NCBI RefSeq assembly: GCF_030409605.1
Contig: NZ_JAUFQG010000006.1
Span: 434,001-498,000 of the forward strand
DNA length: 64,000 bases
Direction of reading: 5' to 3'
Origin: Simiduia curdlanivorans
GTDB taxonomy: Bacteria > Pseudomonadota > Gammaproteobacteria > Pseudomonadales > Cellvibrionaceae
Below the pieces are notes generated by a model. That model searched no databases, had not been told where the DNA came from, and worked only from the letters and a program-made list of their open reading frames with translations. Below are positions 25,305 to 34,382 of this stretch, in pieces (the stretch's first letter is position 1; every line of letters starts with the position of its first letter). The translations under genes were made by a program, and so were the position numbers.

Positions 25305-26354
25305 TTAGGCGCAATTCACGCCGTCGCGGCCAGCGGATTTAGCGCGGTAGAGCGCCGTATCGGCGGAGCACAACAGCGCCGTGGCGGTGCGAAATTGGTG
25401 TTGGTGTTCGCATGCAATACCCTGGCTCACCGTCACCCGCACCAAGCTCGATAAACCTTGGTCGGAAAAATTCAATTGTTTGACTCGCTTTTGAATCTGG
25501 CGCGCAATAGTCGCAGCCATCTCGGCGGTGCAGCCAGGTAATATAGCCGCAAACTCCTCGCCACCGTAACGGGCCGCCAAGCAACGGCGCGAGGGCAGCG
25601 CCTGCTCAATCACTTCGGCAATTTTACGCAGGCAGTAGTCACCCTGAATATGGCCGTATTGGTCGTTAAAATGCTTGAAGTAATCCACATCGATGATAAT
25701 CACGCTGAGCGGTAGGTTGTGATTAACGGCGTCGGTCCAGTTGCGCTGCAGTACTTCGTCAAAGGCGCGGCGATTTGCCAAGCCGGTCAGGGAATCGGTT
25801 CTGGCAAGGCGCCTAAGCTCCCGGTACTCCGCCTTGTGGGTGGTTAGGTTGTGAATGATACCGATAAACATCGGCTTCTCGCCCGGCAGGCAAGACCAAG
25901 ACAGGTCGCACTCGATAAACTCGCCGTCCATACGCTTAAAGAGTACCTCCTTCGGCCCGTGGTTGAGCTGAGACTCCTTGCTTTTGCGCCAATCGGCAAA
26001 CAGCGCTTCGTACTCTGCCTTGTAGGGGCGGCTGAGATGCCGCGTCCAAGTCTGCCCAATCAGCGCTTCACGCGGCGCGCCAATGAGCTGCGCGCCGGCC
26101 GGGTTAATCATTTCGATCACGCCACTGGCGTTGACCATCAATATGGCTTCGGTCACATGATTCAGCACCACGCGCAGCGCCTCAAAGTGCTCGTCGCCCA
26201 CTTGCGCCGCCGGCGCATTGCGATGGCGACTGGGGAAAGCGGCAACCTTTTCTTCGCTTTCATTCAGGTTTTGGTCGCTCGACATGGCCTGCGCCAGCCC
26301 GGTTACCAGCGCCAACGGGTGGCTTAATCCAGCTAAGGTGCGTGTGATACTCAT
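25305..26354 (-). CDS. PAS-GGDEF diguanylate cyclase
   Basis: A 349-residue signalling protein that should make cyclic-di-GMP. A PAS domain (roughly residues 55-170: AILMVNASGVIEMINPAGAQLIG) with a PAC segment precedes the GGDEF domain, which starts near RTDSLTGLANRRAFDEVLQ. The active-site motif is GGEEF at about 264-268 (RYGGEEFAAILPG), an active variant. No RxxD inhibitory site was noticed immediately upstream of GGEEF. No membrane helix, so it is a cytoplasmic sensor. The start at 26354 is chosen because AGGGATGA is well spaced; 26363 and 26387 are alternatives. Confidence 0.9.
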   Translation of the reverse strand: MSITRTLAGLSHPLALVTGLAQAMSSDQNLNESEEKVAAFPSRHRNAPAAQVGDEHFEALRVVLNHVTEAILMVNASGVIEMINPAGAQLIGAPREALIGQTWTRHLSRPYKAEYEALFADWRKSKESQLNHGPKEVLFKRMDGEFIECDLSWSCLPGEKPMFIGIIHNLTTHKAEYRELRRLARTDSLTGLANRRAFDEVLQRNWTDAVNHNLPLSVIIIDVDYFKHFNDQYGHIQGDYCLRKIAEVIEQALPSRRCLAARYGGEEFAAILPGCTAEMAATIARQIQKRVKQLNFSDQGLSSLVRVTVSQGIACEHQHQFRTATALLCSADTALYRAKSAGRDGVNCA

Positions 26355-26891
26355 ACTGTTCATCCCTAATAATTTTATCGTGTGCAAGTCGATGCTCGCT
26401 TAGGGTGAACTGTAGAGAGGCCGGCATTTTTAAACCTTCCGGTAACCTTCTGATTCTTAACCTATTGATTTTTATGTGCTTTATTTCAACAAAAAAGATT
26501 GCATTGGGTGTGATCAGCAAGCTTTTTGGCGCCTTGAAGGCGGATTCAGGTAGGAGCTAAGCGAGCAAAACGAGGTCAGAGAGGGCCGCGATCAGGCGCT
26601 TCGGGTCACATAACGCGATCCATTACCCGGCCGACGCTATCAACGTGAACCCGCAAGATAGCGTTGGAGGAAAGGTAGCGCTTAGGCATGTTGATGGCCG
26701 CCGCGTTGGTTACCTCTGAGATAGGTCACCTCTGAGATAGTCTGAGATAGGTCACTTCGGAGATTGGTCACCCCTGAGATTGGTTACCTCTGAGATTGAT
26801 CACCCCTGAGAAATGGCGCTCGATGAAAGCTAATACGAGGGCGGTACAAGGCAGCCACGCCATCGCGCTTGCGCGGCTGCCATATCAACGA
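26355..26891. other. Intergenic region with a 16-bp tandem repeat
   Basis: 537 bp upstream of the GGDEF gene. Apart from the 16-bp tandem repeat listed separately and the likely GGDEF promoter, no gene was recognised. Confidence 0.5.
26709..26814. repeat. 16-bp tandem repeat (GGTCACCTCTGAGATA-like)
   Basis: Six full 16-bp units and one 10-bp truncated unit (third position), consensus GTYACCYCTGAGATWG, lie in the gap between the GGDEF gene and a small ORF. Units differ at a few positions, so the array is moderately old. No spacers separate units, so it is not a CRISPR. Function unknown. Confidence 0.85.
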
Positions 26892-27248
26892 TTACTGCGG
26901 TTTGGTATCGCGAATTTTTGGGTCTGGGCTGGTGATAACGCTGCCGTCTGAGAGCTGAACCTGCAATTGCATACAAATGGTTTCGGTATGGCTATCCACA
27001 TCGGTCAGGGTCATAGTCTTACCGCCATTGGTAAAAACCACATTGGTGATATCCAGTGGCGTTGAGCTCGAGGGTGAGGTAACACTCAATAGCGGATGCA
27101 TAAACACCATCTGTTCCGCGTTCTGCAGGGTGTAAACCAAGCTCGACGCTTCAGTCACGTCGATACTCCCGTCTACACCGACGCCCGGCCCGGCATAGGT
27201 AAATCCGCCGCTTAACGAGACGGTAACACTGACATTAATAGTACTCAT
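26892..27248 (-). CDS. Small beta-rich protein, possibly DP-EP (DUF1888) family
   Basis: A 118-residue protein without signal peptide, rich in beta-strand-forming residues (SVTVSLSGGFTYAGPG; TICMQLQVQLSDGSVITSPDPKIRD). The C-terminal SPDPKIRD... recalls the DP-EP family of uncharacterised small proteins, but I am not certain. AGGAG precedes the ATG, and the gene begins 10 bp after the stop codon of the large CadC-like regulator, so the two are co-transcribed and may function together. Confidence 0.6.
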   Translation of the reverse strand: MSTINVSVTVSLSGGFTYAGPGVGVDGSIDVTEASSLVYTLQNAEQMVFMHPLLSVTSPSSSTPLDITNVVFTNGGKTMTLTDVDSHTETICMQLQVQLSDGSVITSPDPKIRDTKPQ

Positions 27249-27258
27249 GGTGTTGCTC

Positions 27259-30200
27259 CTAAAAAGTTAGACACTGTTGAGATTGTCTAAAGGGTTGTTG
27301 AACATTGGGTGAAAGGTTGACGTCACTGATCGCTTTCAAGCGATCAAAGGCCTTGGCACAGCCTTGTGGGTCCCAACCATTGCGTTGAGCCAGCAAGAGC
27401 AGTTGGGCCTGAATACCCAGCAGGTATTCATCGCTTTGATTCAATTCGGGCAATAGCGCCGATAACTGCTTGGCGAGCGGCTGCGCTAATTGCGGACTAT
27501 TCACGCGGTCAAAGAGATCGATTAACTCCCACAGCCGCTCCGCATAAATCTCCTGCTGGCCCGGTGTCTCTTGCGGCATGTCGGGCAAACCCTTGAGCAG
27601 GGACGCGAGATCCGTGGGCCAGGTAAACCCAGTGTCGCTCTGCAAACTAATCAGCAAATTAAGCTGGGTATCCTTGGATTGCTGCCAGTGGCTATTTTTC
27701 GGATCTTCCAAGGCAATCACGTGGGCAAGCTTATAGGCTCTTTCAGCGTACAAGCGCGCGGCTTCCCTATCGCCCTGCCATTTCAGTAGGCGCGAATAAT
27801 TGCGCAACGCGATCACAAGATCGTTGCGGCTATTAAAGTTGTAGGAGTTTTGAATGTCCGGTTGATCGAGCAAGGTAAAAATATCTTCGATGTATGTTTT
27901 CGCCTGGGCAATATCCCCTTGGGCCAGCGATATTCTGCGCAACCAAGATAGGGTATCGCTGTGATCGGCGATGGTTTGAGGATCTTTGGGTTGCAGACTT
28001 AGAAGTTTCGCACTTAAGCTCAAGGCCCGATCAAAACTTTTCTTAGCCGCCACATAGCGATGTTTATTCACCTCTAGGGCACCGAGCGAGCTGTGGGCGT
28101 AGAAGACTTCGCGCAAGGCATCGACTGAATCCGGCGCGAGCTCAAATAGCTGCAAGCTGTAAGCTAAATAATCTTCCAAATGGCTACGCGCTTCATCCCA
28201 TTGATGTTGGTTGTAGGCAATCTGCCCCAGCCAAAACGCATTGGCGCCAACGAGGGTCAATAACTCGCTATTGCTAGGGTGCTGCATCAACAAGGCTTTT
28301 GCCACGCGATTGGCCTGCGCAAAGGCTTGACGCGCCTCGTCGATATTATTGCGCGACTGCGCCACCTCGCCCATGGCCGCCAAGGTTTGCGCATGCTGAA
28401 AACGCGCTTCAAAACTCAAGCCCTCATCAACATTGCGACTAAAATATTCCAGCGCCTTGTTGCTAATACCGTCTAACAAATCCATGCGACCAACGCTGCG
28501 CAATTTATCGGCAAAATCACCCACCATAAAACCCAACAAGCTTTCCGCCTCTGCGCGCTTTTGTTGCGCCAAATTTTGCGCCTGGATACTTTGGTAAGTC
28601 ATAAAGCCGGCCAGTAAGGTCAAGGCAAGCAGCGACATAACCGTGACGCGCTTAAGCCACGTTTTTAGCATTGAGCGCCGGCTAGATGCGGCGATGAAGG
28701 CAAGCTCAGTCGCACTCAGACTAAATACCTTTGTCGCCAACAGGGTTTGCGCTTCGAGCAGCGGCTTGCCATCGGGCAGCAATAGCTCGGCGCTTTTTTG
28801 TTCGTCCAACCAGCGCTCGGTTTGTATTTGCAAGCGGCTGCGCACTTTCAGGCTGTCGCGATGGTACTCAATCCACTCGGTAACGCGCGGCCAACGCCGC
28901 AACAAGGCTTCGTGCGCAAGACTAAAGCAGGGTTCATTATTTTGTAGGTGCGAGACAAATAAGCGATTTTCCACCATGGCTTGCACCAACGTTCTTTCCG
29001 CCTCAGCACTCAACTCGTGCCAGCGCGCGGCGCGGCTGGTGATATTTTTTTCATCCGCACTCAGGGTAACCAAGAGCGATAAAATACTGGGCAGGCACTG
29101 GCGTTGAGCTTTCGGTAATTGGCTTAACAGCTGCTCGGCGCTTTTGCCAATCGAGCCTTCAATACCGCCGAGCTGATGAAACACCTCCATCAACAATTCG
29201 CCATCGGGGCTGCGCTGTAAATACAGTTCTTGCAAGGTGTATTGCAGCAAGGGCAGCGCATCGAGGTTATCGGCTGCCTCTTGCGCCAGCAAATCATCCA
29301 AGCTTAAACCGCTGGCGGCATCTAAACCCCAGGTTAAATTCGCCGCTAACGCAGGTAGGCGAATCATTTGTAGCAATTCAGCGCGGCTGGGCGCAGCCAA
29401 ATCGAAGTGGGCGCCACTGGCTTTACCCGCCATTAAACTCGGAAACGCCACCAGCGCCGGATAAAAGTCATTGCGGCAAGCACACAAGACTAAAATCACA
29501 CCGGAGCTCGCGAGTTGCTCCATCAGTGCATTCGCCGCTTTTCGCTCGGCATCGGAAAAAATAGGCGAAGCGAGTAGCACTTCCAAGCGATCGACAAAGA
29601 GTGCAAACAGCGGTTTGTCATAGGCGGCTGAAGACAAAGCGGCTTTACAGCGCGCAATAACTTGTTCAGGTTCTGCCACGAGTAACTCGGCCAATGCGCC
29701 AGCGCTGAAGCCATCGAATACCGGTTGCTCGTTAACCTCCCAGTCGAGCATGCCGCTGGCGATGTGTAAAAACAAATTGCCACTGGTCACGTCGGCCAAA
29801 TCGAGCCGCGTGGCCGACACCACACCAATACCTTCGTGGCCGGCCTCGGTCATTAGGTTGGGCAAAATACCGGCGTTGATAAGCGAAGATTTACCGCTGC
29901 CGCTGGGGCCCAGCACCAAACAGAAGGCGCGGCCAAACACCACTTGTTGCGTGATGCGATCGAGCAAGGTGGCAATTTGTTGGCTGCGACCGAAAAATAC
30001 CCGCGCGTCGTCGGCTTCATAAGCGCGTAAACCCGGAAACGGCGAGCCGCCCTGCCAAGCCTCGCTTTGAGCATTGGCTTGGTGACCCACAGGGTGAGTG
30101 ATAGATGCCAGTGTGCGATAACCGCGCTTGCGAATCGTTTCTATATAGGTGGGGTTGCTCGCATTGTCATCCAGCGCTTTGCGCAACTGGGTGATAACTT

Positions 30201-30408
30201 TGTGAATGGGGTTATCGCCCATGGGCGTATTGGGCCAGCAGGCTTCAACGATAGCGTCGGCGCTAACCACCTCACCGGCGTTTTGGCACAAAAACCGCAA
30301 CACATCCATCGCCTTGGGCTCTAGCTGGCGCAGGGTTGCACCATGGCGCAGGCTATTAGCCTTGGGGTTTACCTGCCATTGGCCAAAGTAAAAAAGGTTA
30401 TCGGTCAT
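27259..30408 (-). CDS. CadC-like winged-helix regulator fused to a P-loop ATPase and TPR domain
   Basis: A 1049-residue regulator. An OmpR/CadC-type winged helix (about 1-95; LEPKAMDVLRFLCQNAGEVVS ... IHKVITQLRKAL ... IRKRGYRTLA) is followed by a nucleotide-binding STAND/AAA-like module. The Walker A is GPSGSGKSS at about 166-174, in VLGPSGSGKSSLINAGILPNL. A single membrane helix (about 590-608; MSLLALTLLAGFMTY) is followed by a long TPR-like C-terminal region. The layout puts DNA binding and ATPase in the cytoplasm, with a periplasmic TPR sensor. The ATG at 30408 matches the family start, but the ribosome-binding site is weak. Target genes and signal unknown; the small gene directly downstream is a likely partner. 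Confidence 0.83.
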   Translation of the reverse strand: MTDNLFYFGQWQVNPKANSLRHGATLRQLEPKAMDVLRFLCQNAGEVVSADAIVEACWPNTPMGDNPIHKVITQLRKALDDNASNPTYIETIRKRGYRTLASITHPVGHQANAQSEAWQGGSPFPGLRAYEADDARVFFGRSQQIATLLDRITQQVVFGRAFCLVLGPSGSGKSSLINAGILPNLMTEAGHEGIGVVSATRLDLADVTSGNLFLHIASGMLDWEVNEQPVFDGFSAGALAELLVAEPEQVIARCKAALSSAAYDKPLFALFVDRLEVLLASPIFSDAERKAANALMEQLASSGVILVLCACRNDFYPALVAFPSLMAGKASGAHFDLAAPSRAELLQMIRLPALAANLTWGLDAASGLSLDDLLAQEAADNLDALPLLQYTLQELYLQRSPDGELLMEVFHQLGGIEGSIGKSAEQLLSQLPKAQRQCLPSILSLLVTLSADEKNITSRAARWHELSAEAERTLVQAMVENRLFVSHLQNNEPCFSLAHEALLRRWPRVTEWIEYHRDSLKVRSRLQIQTERWLDEQKSAELLLPDGKPLLEAQTLLATKVFSLSATELAFIAASSRRSMLKTWLKRVTVMSLLALTLLAGFMTYQSIQAQNLAQQKRAEAESLLGFMVGDFADKLRSVGRMDLLDGISNKALEYFSRNVDEGLSFEARFQHAQTLAAMGEVAQSRNNIDEARQAFAQANRVAKALLMQHPSNSELLTLVGANAFWLGQIAYNQHQWDEARSHLEDYLAYSLQLFELAPDSVDALREVFYAHSSLGALEVNKHRYVAAKKSFDRALSLSAKLLSLQPKDPQTIADHSDTLSWLRRISLAQGDIAQAKTYIEDIFTLLDQPDIQNSYNFNSRNDLVIALRNYSRLLKWQGDREAARLYAERAYKLAHVIALEDPKNSHWQQSKDTQLNLLISLQSDTGFTWPTDLASLLKGLPDMPQETPGQQEIYAERLWELIDLFDRVNSPQLAQPLAKQLSALLPELNQSDEYLLGIQAQLLLLAQRNGWDPQGCAKAFDRLKAISDVNLSPNVQQPFRQSQQCLTF

Positions 30409-30953
30409 ATTGATCGCGTAATACTGGTTTATTGTTTTTATGAGCCTCTGCGCCCTGCACTCACTCACGTGCCCGCTAAACCCTATGCGTTGTAGGCAGG
30501 GATAATCGTATAAATGTTTTTCTTTATCAATTTATTTCTATTGATCAACAGAATCGCCGCCCAGCGAAAATGGCACTCGCGCTTAACATCTCACACTTAG
30601 ATCAACACCTCGCGCTTCACATAGCTCTTTATTTAGCACTTCACATAGCACTTCACTTAGATCTTTGACGAGCTCTGTAGCTAAAGACGAAGGCAATGGG
30701 AAAATGCCCAATGATCAACTGAACAATAATCAAACAATGAACTCAGCTCGAACGAAATGCCTGCAGGATGACATGAGCGGATACAAGAATTTAACAATTC
30801 GGGATGTCAGTCATTACCAAGTGCTTTTACAACAATGAAAACACCGATACAAACACGTCGATCGGAAGCAGAAAGCGCAAGACTTGATTGCACAAAACAG
30901 AAAAGGCAGACATAAAAAAAGCCCCTCGCGGGGCTTTAGAATTTCCGGCAGAA
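30409..30953. other. Intergenic region
   Basis: 545 bp between the CadC-like gene start and the dehydrogenase terminator. Short imperfect direct repeats (CTTCACATAGC, CACTTAGATC) occur around 30590-30665. No gene or RNA recognised; the dehydrogenase terminator lies at the right end. Confidence 0.5.
30914..30937 (-). terminator. Rho-independent terminator after the succinate-semialdehyde dehydrogenase gene
   Basis: Stem GCCCC/GGGGC extended by AAA/TTT, read on the minus strand as AAAGCCCCGCGAGGGGCTTT and then Ts, 17 bp past the stop codon. Confidence 0.9.
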
Positions 30954-32417
30954 TTATTTATCTAAACCGCCCATACACATATATTTAATTTCCAAATAAT
31001 CTTCCATACCGTACTTGGAACCCTCGCGGCCAGAGCCGGATTCTTTAACGCCACCAAAGGGCGCCATTTCATTGGAAATAATGCCTTCGTTTATACCGAT
31101 GATGCCGTACTCCAAGGCCTCGCCAACGCGCCATACCCGGCCGATATCGCGGGTGTAAAAATAAGCCGCCAAACCAAACTCGGTGTCGTTCGCCATTTGA
31201 ATGGCTTCGGCTTCGTCTTCGAATTTAAAAATCGGCGCCACCGGGCCAAAAATTTCTTCGCTAAAGACGCGCATATCGATGCTAACGTTGGTCAAAATGG
31301 TGGGCTCGTAGAAACAGGCTCCCAAACTCGATTTTTTACCGCCGAGTTTCGCCACCGCGCCTTTGGTTAGTGCATCTTGCACCATGGCATCCACGTCGTT
31401 AGCCGCTTTATTGTTAATCATTGGGCCAAGGTTGATGCCGGCCTGTTGGCCATCGCCCATTTTTAATTCTTTTACCGCGGCGGCGAGCTTATCGGTGAAG
31501 GCGTCGTAGACACTGGCTTGCACCAACATGCGGTTAGAACACACACAGGTTTGCCCGGCGTTGCGATACTTCGATGCCACAGCGCCCTTCACGGCGGCGT
31601 CGAGGTCGGCGTCGTCAAACACGATAAACGGCGCGTTGCCACCCAATTCCATGGAGGTTTTCTTAACGGTTTCCGCACACTGAGCCATCAGCACCTTACC
31701 CACGGGGGTGGAACCGGTGAAGGTCACTTTGCGCACGATGGGGTTACTGGTCATTTCACCGCCGATGGCGCGCGAACTCTTACCGCACACCATATTGAAC
31801 ACGCCCGCAGGAATACCGGCTTGCTCGGCCAATACCGCCAGCGCCAAGGCCGACAAGGGCGTTTCAGTGGCAGGCTTGCCGACAAAGGTACAACCAGCGC
31901 CCAAGGCCGGCGCCGCTTTGCGGGTGATCATGGCATTGGGAAAGTTCCAAGGGGTAATGGAGGCCACCACACCCACCGGCTGCTTCACTACCACAACGCG
32001 CTTGTCGCCAGAGGGCGCGGGAATGATGTCGCCATAAACACGCTTGGCTTCTTCCGCAAACCACTCGATGTAATTGGCGCCGTAAATAATTTCGCCCTTG
32101 GCCTCGGCCAGCGGCTTGCCCTGCTCTGCGGTCAAAATCAACGCCAGATCATCGAGATTAGCCAATATCAAGTTGTACCAAGTGCGTAAAATATTGGCCC
32201 GCTCTTTGGCCGGCTTACCCGCCCAGGCGGGCATGGCCGCTTCGGCTGCGGCGATGGCACGACGCGTTTCATCGACGCCACAGCTGGCGATATCAATAAT
32301 GGTGGCGCCCGTGGAGGGGTTCAAAACCGGAACCGTCTCGCCATTATCGCTATCGACCCACTGGCCATTGATGTATGACTGGCCGCGCAACAATGCCGGA
32401 TTTTTCAACGCTAACAT
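30954..32417 (-). CDS. gabD: NAD(P)-dependent succinate-semialdehyde dehydrogenase (GabD type)
   Basis: A 487-residue aldehyde dehydrogenase most like GabD, which oxidises succinate semialdehyde to succinate in 4-aminobutyrate and related catabolism. The glutamate is in MELGGNAPF and the catalytic Cys in NAGQTCVCSNR, with the adjacent second Cys typical of this subgroup. The C-terminal block is FGGVKESGSGREGSKYG. The ATG at 32417 has GAGGAATTC upstream; the longer frame to 32471 adds residues without family similarity. No gabT or transporter is adjacent. Glutarate semialdehyde is a possible alternative substrate. Confidence 0.88.
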   Translation of the reverse strand: MLALKNPALLRGQSYINGQWVDSDNGETVPVLNPSTGATIIDIASCGVDETRRAIAAAEAAMPAWAGKPAKERANILRTWYNLILANLDDLALILTAEQGKPLAEAKGEIIYGANYIEWFAEEAKRVYGDIIPAPSGDKRVVVVKQPVGVVASITPWNFPNAMITRKAAPALGAGCTFVGKPATETPLSALALAVLAEQAGIPAGVFNMVCGKSSRAIGGEMTSNPIVRKVTFTGSTPVGKVLMAQCAETVKKTSMELGGNAPFIVFDDADLDAAVKGAVASKYRNAGQTCVCSNRMLVQASVYDAFTDKLAAAVKELKMGDGQQAGINLGPMINNKAANDVDAMVQDALTKGAVAKLGGKKSSLGACFYEPTILTNVSIDMRVFSEEIFGPVAPIFKFEDEAEAIQMANDTEFGLAAYFYTRDIGRVWRVGEALEYGIIGINEGIISNEMAPFGGVKESGSGREGSKYGMEDYLEIKYMCMGGLDK

Positions 32418-32573
32418 GACGAATTCCTCTATTAAGGCCCACAAAAGACAGAGACTGCCAAAGGGCGACACATCGTAAAATCAGTAAAACCTGAATTATA
32501 GGTTAGGTTAGATCAAACTTTAGCGCAGCGGCCAAACCGCCAAGCCATATTCACACCTTCTTTAGCCATTGGT

Positions 32574-33473
32574 TTAGATCGGCTGCCCCTGGTAGTGCAC
32601 TTTAAACACCTCAATCATGGCCAGAGCCGCTTGCGACAAAGGCCGCCTCGCATGGGTAATAATGCCCACTTGGCGGGTAATATCCGGCGCCTGCAAAGGC
32701 ACACACACTAACCCCAATTCGCTCATTTGTTGCACGCAAAGCTGAGGCACGGCGCTAACGCCCAAGCCACTCGCCACCATGCGGCCGATGGTGGCGAGCT
32801 GGTTCGCCTCCAATTCAACATTTAAGCTTAAATCCAAGGCGCCGAGATGGCGCTCGATCAGCTCGCGTAAACTCGACGGCCGCTGTAAACCAATAAAAGG
32901 ATGTGCGCAGAGAGCCGCCCAATGAAGTTTTTTGTTGGCCGCCAAGGGGTGATTGGGCGTAAAAACAGCGACAAAGTGATCATTAAACAAAGGCGTAAAG
33001 CTCAAATCAGCTTGATTACCTGGGTCAAAAGAAATCCCCAGCTCAATGCGCCCCTCCTGCACCTGCTCCACCAACTGCTCGGCAATCACCTCCTGCACGC
33101 TAATAGTAATAGGTGGAAATTGCGCTCGAAAGGCGAGTAGTACGGCGGGCAACTCGGTGCTGGCAAAAGACGGCATAGCCGCAATAGCCAGGCGCCCGCG
33201 CTGCAGCGCAAACCGCTGATGGGCACCGGCCAACACGCACTCCCAATCGGCCAATAAGCGCTGCACTTGGGGCAAGAGATCGGCGCCCTCGGGCGTTAGC
33301 GCCACGGCGCGGGTGGTGCGGGCGAACAATTGGCCACCCAGCTCTGCCTCTAGGTTCTTCATGGCTATACTCAAAGCCGGTTGGCTCAAATGCACACTGG
33401 CCGCGGCCTCGGCAAAACTTTGCGTTTGCGCCACAGCCAAAAAGCCGCGTAATTGCTTAACCGTGATATTCAT
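32574..33473 (-). CDS. LysR-family transcriptional regulator
   Basis: A 299-residue LysR-type regulator: N-terminal helix-turn-helix (TQSFAEAAASVHLSQPALSIAMKNLEAELGG) and a C-terminal ligand-binding domain. It is divergent from the scoAB pair, with a 9-bp inverted repeat in the gap, so regulation of acetoacetate/3-oxoacid use is likely. The ribosome-binding site is weak. The effector is unknown; by analogy a CoA ester or ketoacid. Confidence 0.9.
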   Translation of the reverse strand: MNITVKQLRGFLAVAQTQSFAEAAASVHLSQPALSIAMKNLEAELGGQLFARTTRAVALTPEGADLLPQVQRLLADWECVLAGAHQRFALQRGRLAIAAMPSFASTELPAVLLAFRAQFPPITISVQEVIAEQLVEQVQEGRIELGISFDPGNQADLSFTPLFNDHFVAVFTPNHPLAANKKLHWAALCAHPFIGLQRPSSLRELIERHLGALDLSLNVELEANQLATIGRMVASGLGVSAVPQLCVQQMSELGLVCVPLQAPDITRQVGIITHARRPLSQAALAMIEVFKVHYQGQPI

Positions 33474-33490
33474 GGCTATTATTCAATTTA

Positions 33491-33526
33491 ATTTATCAAT
33501 TGGTTAATTCTTTAAATTTGATAAAT
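33491..33526. promoter_or_regulatory. Inverted repeat in the LysR-scoA divergent region
   Basis: ATTTATCAA (33491-33499) and TTGATAAAT (33518-33526) form perfect 9-bp arms 18 bp apart, 18 bp from the LysR start and 144 bp from scoA. Contains T-N11-A-like spacing typical of LysR sites. Candidate autoregulatory and activation site. Confidence 0.5.
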
Positions 33527-33669
33527 ATATGGTAACCGCTCATGCTAGACAAATCCACCGACCAGTGAGTCACTTGGACGCAGCGGCCACCAGCGCGCAA
33601 TGAAGCGTTAAGCATTGGGCATTGCCAAACCAGATACCAATAACAACAGTCAGGACACAGGAGTTCGCC

Positions 33670-34371
33670 ATGAGCGGGTTTAACAAAGTGGTCAATAGCT
33701 ATCAAGAAGCTATGGCAGGGTTAACAGACAATATGACCGTTATCGCCGGCGGCTTCGGCCTGTGCGGCATCCCCGAGAATCTGATCGCCGAAATTAAGAA
33801 AATGGGCACCAAGGGTTTGACCATCGTGTCGAACAACTGCGGCGTCGACGGCTTCGGCTTGGGCATTTTGCTAGAAGACCGGCAAATCAAAAAAATGATC
33901 TCCTCTTATGTGGGCGAAAACGCATTGTTCGAAAAACAACTGCTGGCCGGCGAGCTGGAAGTTGAACTTACGCCACAAGGCACCTTGGCGGAAAAAATGC
34001 GCGCCGGCGGCGCCGGCATTCCAGCTTTTTACACTGCAACCGGCTACGGTACACCGGTGGGTGAAGGCAAAGAAGTGCGCGAATTCAACGGCAGAAATTA
34101 CATTCTGGAAGAATCCATCACCGGCGACTTCGCCATTGTGAAAGCTTGGAAAGCCGATCGCTATGGCAACCTCGTGTTCCGCCATACCGCGCAAAACTTT
34201 AACCCACTGGCCGCAACCGCTGGAAAAATCACCGTGGTAGAAGTGGAAGAAATTGTCGAGCCCGGCGATTTAGACCCAGCCCAGGTTCATACGCCCGGCA
34301 TTTATGTGGATCGCGTGATCAAAGGCAGCTTTGAAAAACGCATCGAACAACGCACCGTGCGCAGCGCATAA
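33670..34371 (+). CDS. scoA: 3-oxoacid CoA-transferase subunit A
   Basis: A 233-residue alpha subunit of succinyl-CoA:3-ketoacid CoA-transferase, which activates acetoacetate to acetoacetyl-CoA using succinyl-CoA. Family blocks include VIAGGFGLCGIPENLI and GTLAEKMRAGGAGIPAFYT. The ATG at 33670 has CAGGAG upstream; the longer frame starting with TTG at 33622 is not supported. Subunit B starts 11 bp downstream. The thiolase gene at 48715-49899 could act in the same ketone-body route. Confidence 0.95.
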   Translation: MSGFNKVVNSYQEAMAGLTDNMTVIAGGFGLCGIPENLIAEIKKMGTKGLTIVSNNCGVDGFGLGILLEDRQIKKMISSYVGENALFEKQLLAGELEVELTPQGTLAEKMRAGGAGIPAFYTATGYGTPVGEGKEVREFNGRNYILEESITGDFAIVKAWKADRYGNLVFRHTAQNFNPLAATAGKITVVEVEEIVEPGDLDPAQVHTPGIYVDRVIKGSFEKRIEQRTVRSA

Positions 34372-34382
34372 GGAGAATAATC

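Noticed and set aside
25851..26327. 158-aa ORF antisense to the GGDEF gene
   Set aside because: Shadow of the PAS region with no supporting signals.
26709..26814. Possible CRISPR array or iteron origin
   Set aside because: 16-bp units abut without spacers, and no replication initiator gene is adjacent; kept only as a tandem repeat.
31518..32189. 223-aa ORF antisense to the succinate-semialdehyde dehydrogenase
   Set aside because: Entirely overlaps a confident gene; a compositional shadow of it.
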